Of a stretch of 64,000 nt of DNA, positions 1-12,484 are shown piece after piece. The notes beneath the pieces are model-generated. The model had not been told where the DNA came from. It worked only from the letters and a program-made list of their open reading frames with translations, and searched no databases. Each line of letters begins with the position of its first letter. Positions within the stretch are counted from its first letter, which is position 1. A program made the translations under genes and the position numbers. This DNA is from Stenopsyche tienmushanensis (lineage: Eukaryota > Arthropoda > Insecta > Trichoptera > Stenopsychidae): NCBI GenBank assembly GCA_008973525.1, contig WACJ01000185.1, positions 620,001 through 684,000 of the forward strand, given 5' to 3'.

Positions 1-1235
1 TCTATATTTTTATTACATATAAATCCAAATGATAAATACTCATCACAATATTTTCTAATTTTACGTTTATTGATGGATTGGGAGGTTAATGTTTCATCAT
101 TTGAGTCACTTTCATCTATATTTCGTTTCAGTGTAGATCCAGTTTTTAGCCAATGATCCATTTTATGGGTCAAATAATTAACGTAGAACTACAATAATTA
201 CAAAATAACAAATTATTATCGTAAAATATATAATACTATCAGAGGTGGGTAAAATACTTTTTAAAAGGATTTAATGGTGTTTTATGTTAAGTTGTCAAAA
301 TCAAGCTGTGAAAGAAGGGTGTAGCGAATTTAGCCGGAATGATTGAACACGATTAGGGATTCTGATTTCTCGATGATTTTAATTTATTAAGAAATGAAAA
401 TTCTCAACATCATTTCTCAAATATTTCGAGATTTCTCGAGTATTACATATAAAGTCTTGTAGTAAATATTGCATACAAATATTATTATCTTAAGAGTTAC
501 AAATTTTATCTTATTATTTATTTTAATTATTCATCTTGACCAGGTATAACACTGACATTATACAACATGGTTAATGAATTATGACATATTTTTGTACAAC
601 ACGCACTATATAACACGATTTTTTTAAAAAAAATACCATACTTTATTTGGTACAGGCATAGGTCGTTACATGATTAATCATACCAAATATGATGACTAAT
701 CACGATGATGTAATGTCAATTTAGTTGCGTTCGGGCGTATACCTCATATAATACGGATTTGTATTACACGACGTTTTTGTGGAACCATATAACCGTTATA
801 CGAGGCCAAGGTTTATATCAATGACAGATTAATGTTAAAAAGTTAAAGAAATTTGCAAGTGTGCATACTTACATTTATTAAAAAATCAAGAAATTTTGAT
901 ATTAGAACAGCACTAAGTCACTAATGCAATTTTTGTAGTGCACAACGTCACGCCCAAATATGCAATGAACTGCAAAATATTTCTATCGTTCAAAATAAAT
1001 TATTAACACACATCTGTTTTAGCTTAAAATTACAAAAAACACCGCCGACAATCTTTCAACCGTCATAAAATGTAGGTATAATTTCGTTGGATTAACTATT
1101 AAGGACTGTCGACTTTCTAAGAAAGTATTATATATATATTTTTATGGCGGAACGAATACCTTTGTCGTATCTTTTGTTACTTAAACAAAGATAGGAAGAG
1201 CTTGAAAGTAAAAAAAAATCGGCATTCTTCATTCA
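1..1235. other. AT-rich non-coding stretch with pogo-like inverted motifs
   Basis: No supportable gene. Around 540-810 there are several degenerate motifs of the type seen at pogo/Tigger transposon ends (for example a CCTCATATAATACGG motif near 732 facing CCGTTATACGAGG near 793-805). They form an imperfect inverted pair about 45 bp apart. This is seen directly; membership of a Tigger-like MITE family is inference. The rest is plain AT-rich sequence. Confidence 0.35.
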
Positions 1236-1249
1236 TCCTTCCCAGTTCC

Positions 1250-1320
1250 ACAACCATTTTTTAAATTTTCTTCGCGGATCCCCTGAAGGGCTTCGCGGAC
1301 CCCCGGTTTAAGAACCGCTG
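1250..1320 (-). mobile_element. hAT element terminal fragment
   Basis: Read on the minus strand from 1320, the sequence starts CAGCGGTTCTTAAACCGGGG and continues with a GC-rich GGTCCGCG block. This is the classic form of a hAT-superfamily terminus (CAG(C/T)GGTTCT-A-AAC, then a GGGGTCCGCG tract). The same motif series opens the fragment at 33636, so both belong to one family. No matching opposite end or 8-bp duplication of the adjacent ttttagag was found, so this is a truncated end. Confidence 0.6.
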
Positions 1321-3595
1321 TTTTAGAGAACCCAAACAGTCTTTTAAGCTGTAATTTCTTTGTGTTTATCTTATTGCTTAAAAATTTATGTACAGTATTT
1401 TTTAGTATACTACAGTAAATAGAGCTTTTAATTAAATGGATCATTTGTCATACTGTATTTTGGATATTGCTCAATTTAAGCCTTCATTTTCTGAATCAAT
1501 CTTTAGAATGTTGCTGTTTGCACAAAGCTTTCAAAATCACTGCGGTTTTCTAACATCGTAATAAGCTGATGTAATCAAAAATTAGTACGCTTTTGTTAGC
1601 AGTTTGGCAGCTACAATCGCTTGATTGATTATTGTGTAATAATGACACGCGTTATTTTAACTTTCAGGAAGAATGTTTATGATGCATAAGAGTTTGAAAT
1701 CGTATATATTTCTGCCTTGAGTCTCCATTCGTCTAATAGTTCTTCTTATTTGATTTTTCTAGATATTTACGGTGTAACACGTAATTTATTATTTAAATAA
1801 CATGCCGTATAGGTATGTGTATCAAAAGGAATATGAATCTAATATTGAGAAGAATTCGTTGGATGATGATGGAAAATGTTTGACAATAAGCATTTTATTT
1901 AGATTGAATATCTGAAGCGCAACTTTGAGTGTAAGTCTATAATTCAACACATTTATTTGCGTCGAGTTACAGTCTAAAAAAGAGCTTGTGGGAAAAATTC
2001 GCACGCCACAATTTTACAATATGCCCGACGATAGAATTCTTGCTCCAAGGATTTTTTTATGTAATATAAAATGGAGGTCGAAAGAAAATATTTGATTTTT
2101 ATGATGCCAAGAATACATTTCGGGTTCGCAATCTTGCTGCGAATAAAATAGATTCCGCCTCCGAACTTTTTGATCTGTCTTCGTATATTTTTAACAACGA
2201 CCCGACTTACTTCTTTTCAAACGAAGTCCTTTCGGGGCAACACTTCTCCCGAGATTTCTCACGCCGTAGAATGAATCTTTGATAAGCAATTTGTGGAATC
2301 CTTAAAAGCTGCCCATTCATGCTCGCGTCATGGTTTCCGCATGACAAGATCTCCTTCAGAGATTTCATTAGATTAAGAAAGAAAAAAAAAGATCTGTAAC
2401 TGGGTCAAATGATTCTTCCTAATCTGTATTTTACATTAATAATTTGGATTTTTACAATAAAAAAACTGATTCTTATTTAAATCATGATATCGTTCGACAA
2501 TGTAATGCATGGAAATTTTTTAAAGTCGTTCAAATGACGCCCTTATATTTAATTTCCTAATGAAATCTTTATGGATCATTTGTTGCTAAAAATTATATCA
2601 ACAACAACAAAAAATGATTCAAACTACTTTAATATTTGACTCTCCAATACAAATTAATTTAATTATATTTTTTTTAAGTTAGCCTTTTGTAATCCTTTTT
2701 TAGGCGACCATTGCCAACCATTTTAACATGGTTTTTCATTGCGTCATTATTATAACTGATTATCTTTTATAGAATTTAAATTTAGGGATCATCAAAGCCA
2801 CCTCATTAATGATGAATTGTTTGTGTAAAAAAAAAAGGATTTCGGCAATAGGTAGTTCGATTCAGTCTCTTACTGATACATCTAGCGAATATATTTTCCA
2901 CAAGGAAACATCATCTGTTTTCAATTATAATTAACATTATTTGAAATGGAAAAATTATCTCCATACTTCCATTTCTGTTTTTTTTTGTATCGTGGGAGCC
3001 TTCTTAGAAATGAATTCATTCTTTGGCATATACATTTACTTCAGATTGGTCACTTTATGGAACTGATTTAATTTGTTATTACTCTTTTATTCCGTTCTTC
3101 CCTTTATTTCTAGTACTCCGAAATATTCTGGAAATTGATATATACTGGCACAGGTCTTCTGCTATTTCCTTTGTAGATTTAAATAGATCCTTTTTTTAAT
3201 AAAAGAAAAATAAAGAAGCCTGTTTTTGTGATGGTCTTTTGCTTCCATCTACTCTACCATTTTACATATTTCAAAGCATTTACCAACATATTTTTGGAAC
3301 GTTGAACTATTGTGGCTCTTTCCCTTGGAGATTTTCCTCCCGTCTAAAATTTCTGATTATTTTATGCTCATCTGGCGAAACGTTTTTTTACTCCTTGGCT
3401 AAGTTTAAACTAAAACTTTTGATTATGAAAATAGCCTTTTATGCTATGCTACAAAACATTATAATTAATGTTGACAATATATTATATATGATATTTTTAA
3501 TAATAGAACGAATTTTTTCAATTGAATGAAAAAATACACATTGCCATTTTAAATTTGAGCAAATCACTTGATGTGTCTTTTAGCGATATCTTCGA
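1321..3595. other. AT-rich stretch without recognised features
   Basis: Only short open frames are present (the longest about 96 codons at 3239-3529). They have low-complexity, hydrophobic, AT-driven composition and match no family I recognise. No splice-bounded coding segment or clear repeat family was found. I regard it as non-coding. Confidence 0.4.
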
Positions 3596-3599
3596 AATA

Positions 3600-4115
3600 T
3601 TAGATTGTCCATTTAGAAATGTTGTTTTTTTCATGCTAACTTTTTTACCATCAGTTGTATCTCAACCATCCCTTTAACAACACATTTTGTATATTATGTT
3701 ATTCGACAAACATCTGTATAACGTTGTTTTCTACAGCAACAAAAATTTTCAAACCGCGTTTCAAGATGATGGATTTTCTGCCGTGAAAACAGTTTATGCG
3801 AAATTGCATACTGTACGAATATCTTCAAAAAAATAATGCAACAACTGCAACTAAAAACATTTGTGATACACTCGGAGAATCTTAAATATTTGTCAATGCC
3901 ATGAATGGTTTTAAAAAAATAAAAATGAACATATTAATTTAGAAAATAGGATTCAAAGTGAGAGAAAGGTTAAAGTGGATGATGATATCCTGTGTGCTGA
4001 AATTGAATCAAATCCAACATAGACTATACGAGTATTAACAGGCAAGCTTAAATACGTCCGAAAAAGTATTCAAATACACTTGAAAAATATAGGAAAGACC
4101 ATAAAACAGGGGGTG
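3600..4115 (+). pseudogene. mariner transposase N-terminal fragment (copy A)
   Basis: A mariner relic that starts at a TA followed by TTAGATTGTCCATTTAGAAA, which resembles the TTAGGTTGTCCCATAAG terminus of the mariner at 24705. Translated with frame changes, 3850-4110 gives the N-terminal helix-turn-helix region: a WFKK...NLEN-like segment, then KVKVDDDILCAEIESNPT, a stop, TIRVLTGKL and IQIHLKNIGK. This is the second HTH of mariner transposases (compare the family pattern ...DD..L...IE.DP..T.REL). The catalytic domain is absent. A second copy lies inverted at 15285-15700 and shares the internal TAG. A jockey relic follows immediately. Confidence 0.7.
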
Positions 4116-4121
4116 TGAATA

Positions 4122-4640
4122 TCGTTCGACTATTACTCCCTCCCATCATTACCACTTCCCTTGGGTGAGCAAACCAGATATCTGGGGTTAATCTTCGACG
4201 AAAACCAACAAAAATGCACGCAGTGCCATGGCCTCCCTTTATCCCATCATAAATATCAAAAGTAAACTCTCCTATAACAACGAATTGCTAGTTTATAAAT
4301 CCTTAATCCGCCCGATCATGACCTATGCCTCTCCTGTTTGGGGATATCAACAGAGGAATAACCTCAAATTACAAACTACTCAAAACATCGCAATTCGCAA
4401 AGCGTTTGGGGCGCCTTGGTATTTCTGAAACTCCCAACTTAAAGCCGACTTTCTAAAATACCACATTGTCAAACTCTAACGTTTTCAATTCCATTTCTTT
4501 AGTAGGAAAAAATCCAATCATTAAATATCTCTCCTCATACTCAAGCAGCTGGATACTGAGACCCAGAACCGTACTTAACGGTAATTTCAACAGAAAAATC
4601 AGACCTTATCGATACCAATATCTCTTCAAATAAAATAATA
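4122..4640 (+). pseudogene. jockey-clade LINE ORF2 C-terminal relic
   Basis: Frame-shifted remains of the C-terminal part of a jockey-clade reverse transcriptase. Near 4168 one frame reads QTRYLGLIFDE, matching the KYLGVTLD motif. From 4228 another frame reads KSKLSYNNELLVYKSLIRPI and then MTYASPVWGY, the conserved region after the RT palm that is also intact in the jockey element of this window (YKTLIRPTLTYAAPVW). The residues around it differ from the full-length element, so this is another subfamily. At least one frameshift separates the two blocks. The AT-rich sequence to about 5000 may be its 3' untranslated region. Confidence 0.75.
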
Positions 4641-7160
4641 AACTCTTCAAAACATGTATAATTATGTATTTATAACCTGTAATGGACAGTTTGACTTAGC
4701 ATAGTTAGATTTAGATTAGTTTTGTCTAGACTTACAGTAAAAATAATTCTTACTATCATTAGATCATTAGTCTATTGATTATATTTTAGCCTACTTAAAT
4801 TACTTCATGTTAGTTCTATCCCTACTGTTATTATGGCAGTTATATCTCTTCTGTTAATAATTTTAGTCTTATCTCTCCTGTCAATTATTAATTTTTCATG
4901 TTACATGTTTATTTTTAAAATGATGTCTTATTACCATATGAGATTTCATCAAATATAATTAATACGATGTATTTTTTACAATAAGAATTTAATTTCGAAC
5001 CCTTGTATTAAAGATCCAAGACTAATCCATATTATCTAAGCGCCAATATTTTTTTCGTGATGGTATAATCTTCTCAAATCAGAAATTCGCTAGATGTGCT
5101 CTTAATGTGCTAGCAAAGCGAAATATAAGCCTTTATTACTTAAACTACGTTATATACAATAATACACTGTATTTTTTAGTTTTTATGTTTTTTTTAAGGC
5201 TTTAAGGGCGAAAATAAATTGCTAAACTTCATTTAAATACTAAGCCGATATTCATGTGCATTTTTTAAAAACTATTTTTATTCTATTCAGCACAGTTCGG
5301 GTAGCATTCCTGGATCTTAAAATTCAATTAAAGGGGTACACAAGCGGAAAATATCTTATATACGAACATCCATATTTCTAAACGACTCTCCACGAGGCAT
5401 TTAATTTTCGAGAGGTTTCTAGCATCGAATGCCGATCCGTCCTAAGAGCAGAAATTACTTTCACAGGCAATTCCAAATAGTTGATGCCTTACTATTTACC
5501 ACGCTGAGGTGAAATTAAATAGTGAAAAATCGAATCAAAATACTATCTAACGTGCTTATACATATATTTTCCAACTGCTTATATGTGAATCGTTAAAAAA
5601 ATCAACACATTGTATGCGTTTTTAAAACGACTTCAGGAGAATATTGAATCCAATGTCTACACAGTTATTTTCTAAGCTAAAATATTCTTCATTTTGCTAG
5701 GACGAACCAGACATCGTTAGCAGAATTAATTGTGGTTTTACATTTTGCTTCATAAGCAAATCTTCACAAAGCAGCATTAGTCATGAATAATATTGCATGA
5801 TACAGCTGGAATATATGTAAGTAGCTAACAGGGAATATGATCAAAATTTAATGGATTAAATCTTAAATAAATAATCACTCATACGCCATAAATGTAAGCA
5901 TTTTTCGCTTAAAAATAATTTCCACACAAGGCAAAATGAGTGACTCGGTAGGATGATAATAAATACTTTTATGAATTCCAATCTTTATATCAATATCGCA
6001 TGTTAATTACTATTTTAAGGATTGATATTAAATTATAGTTGAAGTATACCAAGACATAATTATAAAATCATCCACTGCTTCAACTATTCGTGCATCGTTG
6101 TTGTGAAAATTTGAAGACATTGTATTACGTTACGTATAGTACGTTTATAAAACATTTTTCATGAAATGTACAGATGACTAATGAGACATATTTTCATCTT
6201 AACACTTTGAGTAGTGAACTAACTTTAAATCATCATAGACTTAAATGCTTTATTTGTATGTCCACCACTTATCATCCGTACAAATCCACTTATCTATCGG
6301 GACCGCCGCAGTGTGTATGAAGCTTGTACATAAATAAATAAACACCATTGATAGCACACAGTATTCGGTTATTTCTTTGAGTAAACATAAACAATACATT
6401 TTAAATCGACATTAGATCATTCATATATCATTAATAGTCAATAAATTTGATTTAATGATATATAAAATCGTATGATGTACGCAACATACTCTCTCCGTCT
6501 CTGTTTCGGGTTCATTGAGGATTTAATGGCCTCATCAACAAACAAAATGAATATTTCTAGGGTATTATTAATCTGTAAATGGAACACAAATGTCCTTTGC
6601 ACTCTTTTAATACTAATTTTATGATATGGTGTGTTGTTTTTAGAAAAATGAACAATCGTATTTATTTATAATATATGATACCAGGTATTGGTATAATTTT
6701 TTCTGATCCTGGACTTTTATTTTAAAAGTTAGCTTCAAATCCAGACTCTGGAAAAAATGAAAACTGTAACCGAACCGATATAAGTGTTGTGGCAATTATG
6801 TATATCAAAATTTCAAGGGAAATTAATAAAATTATACATATGTTGAACTCCCTTAAATTTTATAAAAATGGCAAAAGTCCGAATATTATCAATAAATTCA
6901 TATCTTAGTTGGGCTCCAAGATTTTTCTTTTGCCTAAAATAAAGTGTTTACGTTGATAAACCGCTAATTTATGATCGCACGTTGTAATCTTCGTTTAATG
7001 TACGTTAAACATGTAGCATAATTAATTTGTATTATCATAGACGTAACTTATTCATATAATGAAATTATCGTATCTCCCAAGCGTGGGTGTCTAATTATTT
7101 AATTTGCGTTATTAATTAATTTGATATTTGATCATGTTGAGCTACGTTCTTGGAATCAAA
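4641..7160. other. AT-rich stretch without recognised features
   Basis: No open frame longer than about 60 codons and no recognised repeat boundary. The first few hundred bases probably belong to the 3' tail of the preceding jockey relic. The remainder shows nothing I can support. Confidence 0.35.
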
Positions 7161-7164
7161 TTTT

Positions 7165-7720
7165 GATAATAAGGGAGAGAACAAGTCCCGAGTTCTTTCC
7201 CCCAGCCGAAGTATTGTGGAGAGACCCAAACAAGCAAAGACGTGACCATCTTCCGGGTCCATCTGTCTAAGCCTTCTCGGAAACGTGCCTCCAGCAGTAT
7301 TACAATTTCAAGAGGCTAATCAGTGCCTGGCTCCCAGTGTGAGCCACCTCTGGTGTAATCTTCCTTTAGATCCATTACGTCTGCCGGGTTCTAATGTGGG
7401 TCGGATTAATTACAGTCGGCAATCAGGCAGGCGACACGTTCGGCAAATCCTGCTGAACTACGGCCCAGGATGGCATTAGCTCTATCCAAATAGTTAAATC
7501 TAGTGATGTCACCTGAAAGTGAAATTGGTACAAGCTCACACACGTATGATGATGTTGAAGAGACCCACGTACTCCGTCCGTACGCATTTCTAAGCCACAA
7601 CACCTATTTGCACCTATCATTAGGCAGAAACACAAATTTCCGCATATATTCCTATCACACAATCAGATATTCCTGTGATGACGTCTGACAGAATAAACAA
7701 GGATTCCTCTCGAATACATC
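7165..7720. other. GC-elevated block of unknown nature
   Basis: Base composition changes sharply from AT-rich flank to roughly balanced GC at about 7180, and returns to AT-rich sequence after about 7720. Short opposing open frames (61-79 codons) occur in several frames on both strands, which is what balanced composition alone would give. None resembles a known protein. The block looks like an untranslated or terminal part of a retroelement, but I could not identify its family or find TSDs. Confidence 0.3.
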
Positions 7721-8074
7721 TGGGATGTAAACATTAAGCCACATTTCAATATGCCCTTGTTACGCTTACCAATCAGACGACATTTCAATAAATTCGTTAC
7801 ACTTTAACGTTATACATTATAACTACATAAATTACACCTGAGTTCTTAATAATTGAACGATACCGATCAAGCTGACGTGAGAGCAGTTCATGTATAATAT
7901 AGCGCTATTATCATATGCATAATGAATGAAAGACTTACGTACAATGCTTGTGCATTATGCCACGAGTAAGCTTCTCTGCAGTGCCATATATGAACATATG
8001 ACATTGCCAGTGTTTCGCAATTCTCAATATTATTGGTTCCATTAAATTCAATTAAATGCATTCATTTTAAGTTC

Positions 8075-9656
8075 CAAAAATAAAATAATTAAACCCAATA
8101 TTGTATTAATAATTATTTATTGATATGTTAAATGCGGGAAAAATCATAAATGGATATACAGCCTGTATGAACTATATTATAGAATTCTTGGGTATCCTGA
8201 GTTGCCTTCGTCGCTGCGACAATCCTCGACTATTGCCTTAATCCTATTATCGATCGTTGATATTTTTGTATCAGGATATTTCTTTCTGTAATCTTTTACC
8301 AACAAAAACGATCGTCATTAATGTATTATTCCTCCATTAAGACAACAAAACACTCAGAAATATTGTTCACCACCCGCATAGAATGGACCATTTTCATTGC
8401 AACCTTAAAATTATCTTCCCAAGGACAACTTCTTTATTCAAAAACTGTGATGAGATACTCAGTATCTGTAAAAATCATAAAAAGTTGCTAGTCACAAAGT
8501 ATTCTATGCTTTTTTCAGTGATATATTTGACATCAATGCTGTTTCTTTCTGGGCAAACCTGTACATCTTCAATTATTTATTTATCTATCATATATAGCTT
8601 TTCCTAACTCTTCCAACAAGTCCAGTATTTTTTCATAGCGACTTTGGTCATTGTTTGGTTCATATTTTCAAAAGATGCATTTCTCGGTGCTGAATATACG
8701 ACAGGGTCTCGAAACCAGTGTTTTGTATATATTATGACTGTAAAAATACATATATCTTTTACTGCTTTCTCTTCCTTTTTCGACCGCTTAAATAGGAAAA
8801 TCTTCAAGTAATATATAGCTTTAGCCATCTATTTAATACGATGAATACCAACAGCTTTCTAAATGAAACTCTTTTTTCAGAAATTCCTTCCAAGTAAATG
8901 ATGAAAAGATTCAACGCCTCTTTATAGTCATCTCAAGATTGATATACTTGAAGTTATTTTAGAGCAATACTTTCTATATTTTTTGAGGATGAGATATTAT
9001 AAATTAATGTTTTAAAATCACTGTGATCAATTTTGTCCAAATTCTTCTTAAAATTTTTAAGCAATTGGATATCAGGAGCCGATCGAGCGATTAATTCACT
9101 AAAGCTTCTCACATAATTTCCATTATTTCAAAGCATATCTATTTCCATTTTCTGCTCCAGAAGAAAACAAGATCCATTTCTCAACCCGGTATTTACAACT
9201 ATAGTGTCAAAACATAAACGTAATACTACATCAATAGAAGATAACTTTGACTGATACAGATTTGATATTGCTTGGCCAATTAGCCAAATATTGGTTTTAT
9301 TTCTAATTAATAAACTTCTTGGACTTGTGGACGCTATTATAAGTTGAAATAATTACGTTTAATTGGGGGAAAAAAAAGTGCGTGGGTTCAATCTCAATGC
9401 GAATCCACAGGAAAGATTTTTGGGATTAGGGATTGACTCTAGTGAAGTAGTAAGTCTTTCTTTTGCATGCTATTCCACTTCAAAATAGACTAATAAATAT
9501 ATGATAATCAATAAGATGGATAATAAGTGGTTATACAACGTTTTTTCTAAAACTTTGACTTTTGATAGTGATCTCTAAAACCTTTTTTTTAAATTAAAAA
9601 ATCACGTATTTATATTTTAAGGGTAAAAAATCTTTTGACCAGGGGATCAACCTAAT
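8075..9656 (-). mobile_element. Unclassified TIR transposon with degenerate ORF (copy 1)
   Basis: The minus strand carries a broken protein. 9260-8830 gives SELIARSAPDIQLLKNFKKN, then DDYKEALNLFIIYLEGIS. 8828-8604 gives MAKAIYYLKIFLF, KKEEKAVKDICIFTVIIYTK and HWFRDP...APRN. Further on, 8300-8230 gives FLLVKDYRKKYPDTK. The same order of segments occurs at 47330-47870. I recall similar multi-copy proteins in arthropod genomes but cannot name the family. The right end near 9656, read inward, gives TTAGGTTGATCC then GGTCAAAAGATTTTTT, matching the left end of copy 2 (GTAGGGTGATCC, GGGTCAAAAAATTTTTT). This supports a TIR-bounded DNA transposon. The left TIR is not clear. Confidence 0.55.
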
Positions 9657-9929
9657 ATATACATATATATAAATATTGAACTCAATTACAATATATTGGT
9701 GGATGTATACATAGTGTATTACATTATCTTGAATATTTTGAAAATGTCTTTTGCATGAAATCTTGCATAAAAGCCTGTTGAGAAAAATGCAATGCTGCTG
9801 TCTCCCTATAATAAATGTATTAATATTAATAATTCATCATTTTTTGAATTAAATACAATATTAGTTATAATAATTTATATTTTACTCTGCATCCAAAGAT
9901 AATAATCTGAAAGAGCAACTTTTGAAATT

Positions 9930-10290
9930 CGTCATTGATAATTCTTGCAGTCTGTCGGTTAATTAAACTAGGATGTTTTTCTATAAACTTCTGATTCAAA
10001 CTGTTCCAATTTTGATAGTAAATCTCTGCAGTAATAGCTTCACTTGATTTTAATGATTCAAAGTGAATTATACCGCAAACATCCCATCAGATGCAGAGCA
10101 GGATCTACCGAAGCATAAATCCCAGCTTAGGAGTTAGGAACCGTTGATTTATTTGGCGATGGGCATTTTTAAATTAGTTTGTATCATCGCAATTTATCCA
10201 TTTCTCATGAACAATTACGACTTGATGCAAAATCAATACATTTTTTTGAATTGTCAATAAAGATCTTGCTTTGTGTCATCTGAATATAGT
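9930..10290 (-). pseudogene. mariner transposase catalytic-domain relic (B)
   Basis: Read on the minus strand with frame changes, the segment gives HEKWINCDD (cf. GDEKWI.YDN, around the first catalytic Asp, here lost), then KSSEAITAEIYYQNWNSLNQ and KFIEKHPSLINRQTARII. These correspond to the mariner blocks between the first and second catalytic aspartates (pattern GETI....Y..QL..L......K.P.L..R). The second and third catalytic regions are missing. It is unlike copies A and C, which cover only the N-terminus. Confidence 0.65.
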
Positions 10291-12070
10291 TCGTACGACA
10301 TCAAAATATGCTTTATTTTCCCATTAATAATTCATTTTAAGTGCATCGGCAATATGGAGATAAACAGATAAACTTCTTTCTGGCTATTTATTAACGATCG
10401 ATTGAAGATTTTCTTTTAAAAATAATAAAAACCAATAACAATTTATTAATTTTCTATGATCATAAAATGCACTGTTTTCTTCCGATCATAAAATCTAAAA
10501 GATAATTGGCAATGGCTATAACTTCATATATATTTTAATGTAATACAAATTAGTTGTTTGAGTCTACCTAAAACATTTTCTTGTAATTGGAGAACATTTA
10601 ATTTCACTATGTGAGCATCGCTGGTTACATTTTCGGGTGATATCACAAAGTGAAAAAAAAATGCTTTGTAAAATATACGAAATGTACAAAGAGGGCATTC
10701 ATAAAAATTGGCTGGGAAATTTCATTTCACCCCTTTTTTACAATTTAGGCTTTTATATAATTTAACTATACACACTTAGACGGGTTGATAAACGACTCGA
10801 TTGTGATGTAGCGCCTAAAAATGAGTTTTCCGCCGTATAAAAAAAATCTTATATCTCAGGGCTTATATTTTATTTCTCGCAATGAAGTTACGGACTTGAT
10901 ATAATATAATACTCTGCTTTATAAATAAGTGATTTCTTTTCTTTCGATTGAAGGATTTTTTATTTATCGAATGGGATAGTAAGAAATCATTTATTGAATC
11001 AATATATGGCGAGGAGAATTTATTATAGATATATTTTGAGAGCTTTTACGGCTCAACGAAGGAATAACACTCAATACAACAGAACTGGGTACCAAAGTTT
11101 TTCTTTCGGCTTTGTTTACGTTTTCAAAAATAATATAATCAAAATATTTTTTAGACATTTTCCAAGAAATGTTATAAAAAGAGAACAATAGAGACTTTGA
11201 AAGAGTCTTATTTTCTTCTTGAAAATCTATTGTATACGACTCGATTACAGCGATTTTCGAAAATACTCATCACCCATACTGATTTTAACAAACGAAAAAT
11301 ACATTTAATATTCTAGTTTTATTTAACCCTTGTTATTTTTTGCAATCAATTTCCATTAATTTAAAAATCATCTAAAAAAGATTTAGACTATACAAAAGAT
11401 TTTTTTCCTATAAAATATAACCGCCAAAATACTTTCATTTGGTAAATCTGAGATATCTGTCAACATAACTGTAAATAAACATATTTACGCGTTCGCGCAA
11501 TTAAAATCTCAAATCTAAACCATTAAAAATTTAGAAAAACATCGATGATATTCACGATATAAATTTGTAGATAATTTTAATAATCACAGATAAATAAATA
11601 TCATTGATCTGGATCAAGCTTCAAAAAACTTATGGTAATGGTCAATAATTGTCTTTTACGTATGGATTAATTAGGGCAAAATATAGTTTGAAGAGGATCT
11701 AAAAGTAAACAGTGACTTTTATTAATCGTCACATTATTTATTTTTAAATCCAAGAAATCAAGCTAATAATTTCCACAATCTGAATTTAAGCCCAAAACTT
11801 CATAATGAAAGTCCAAGAACTAGCAACAATACTATCACTTGGTTATGTTTAAGTGCTGGTGTTTGTTAATTTGTACAATATTCACTTATCTCAAGAGGGT
11901 TGCAAAATATTCCCAATGTAACCCAAATGTAAAAGTACAATTGCCTATATATTTGTTTGATAAATCCAAACATATATTATATGTATGTTCAAATATCTAA
12001 ACTTGTATCATTAATCATTTAAATTGGTTAAAAATGTCAATGAAAATCAATTATGAAAGAATCCCATGTG
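10291..12070. other. AT-rich stretch without recognised features
   Basis: Open frames of 65 codons occur on both strands at 10991-11191. They overlap almost exactly and mirror each other, so neither has independent support. No repeat termini or known protein motifs were found. Confidence 0.35.
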
Positions 12071-12074
12071 AAAT

Positions 12075-12480
12075 CCAAATATCATGGTATGACTTTAGAT
12101 GTAAAACTTCGATGAAAGGAACATGTAAAAAGTAAAAAGAAGAACTGCACTTAAAGTTCAAGAAACGACATTAGTTCCTAGAGAGAAATTCAAAACTATC
12201 ATTAACGAACAAATTAATAATCTACAATCAGATACTTGAGCAAGTATTAAGCTATGGTGCTCTATTATGGGGTTGTACAAAAGCGATCGCTATGAAAATA
12301 GCAAAAATATGGAAATATTAAAAACGAAAAGTGTCTTAAAACTGAAATTGTTAAGGAAGGAATAAGAAAAAATACAAGGAAGCATTTGATCAGACTTTGC
12401 GAAAATATTAATACTAAATGTAAATATTTAAATTAGTCAATATTCAGAAGGCTGAGAAGAATAAAACCTTTTGAGCTAGC
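12075..12480 (+). pseudogene. jockey-clade LINE ORF2 relic
   Basis: A heavily decayed piece of RT C-terminal sequence. At about 12078 a frame reads KYHGMTLDVKLR (cf. KYLGVTLDRRLR in the full-length element). At 12248-12295 a frame reads SYGALLWGCTKAIAMKI (cf. LTYAAPVWS...). Stops and frameshifts lie between and after these blocks. Composition is very AT-rich, as in the flanks, which is consistent with great age. Assignment to the jockey clade rather than a related clade is by motif similarity only. Confidence 0.6.
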
Positions 12481-12484
12481 AATA

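Noticed and set aside
10991..11191. Paired 65-codon frames on both strands
   Set aside because: They mirror each other almost exactly. Sequence between rare stop codons gives both, and there is no family match.
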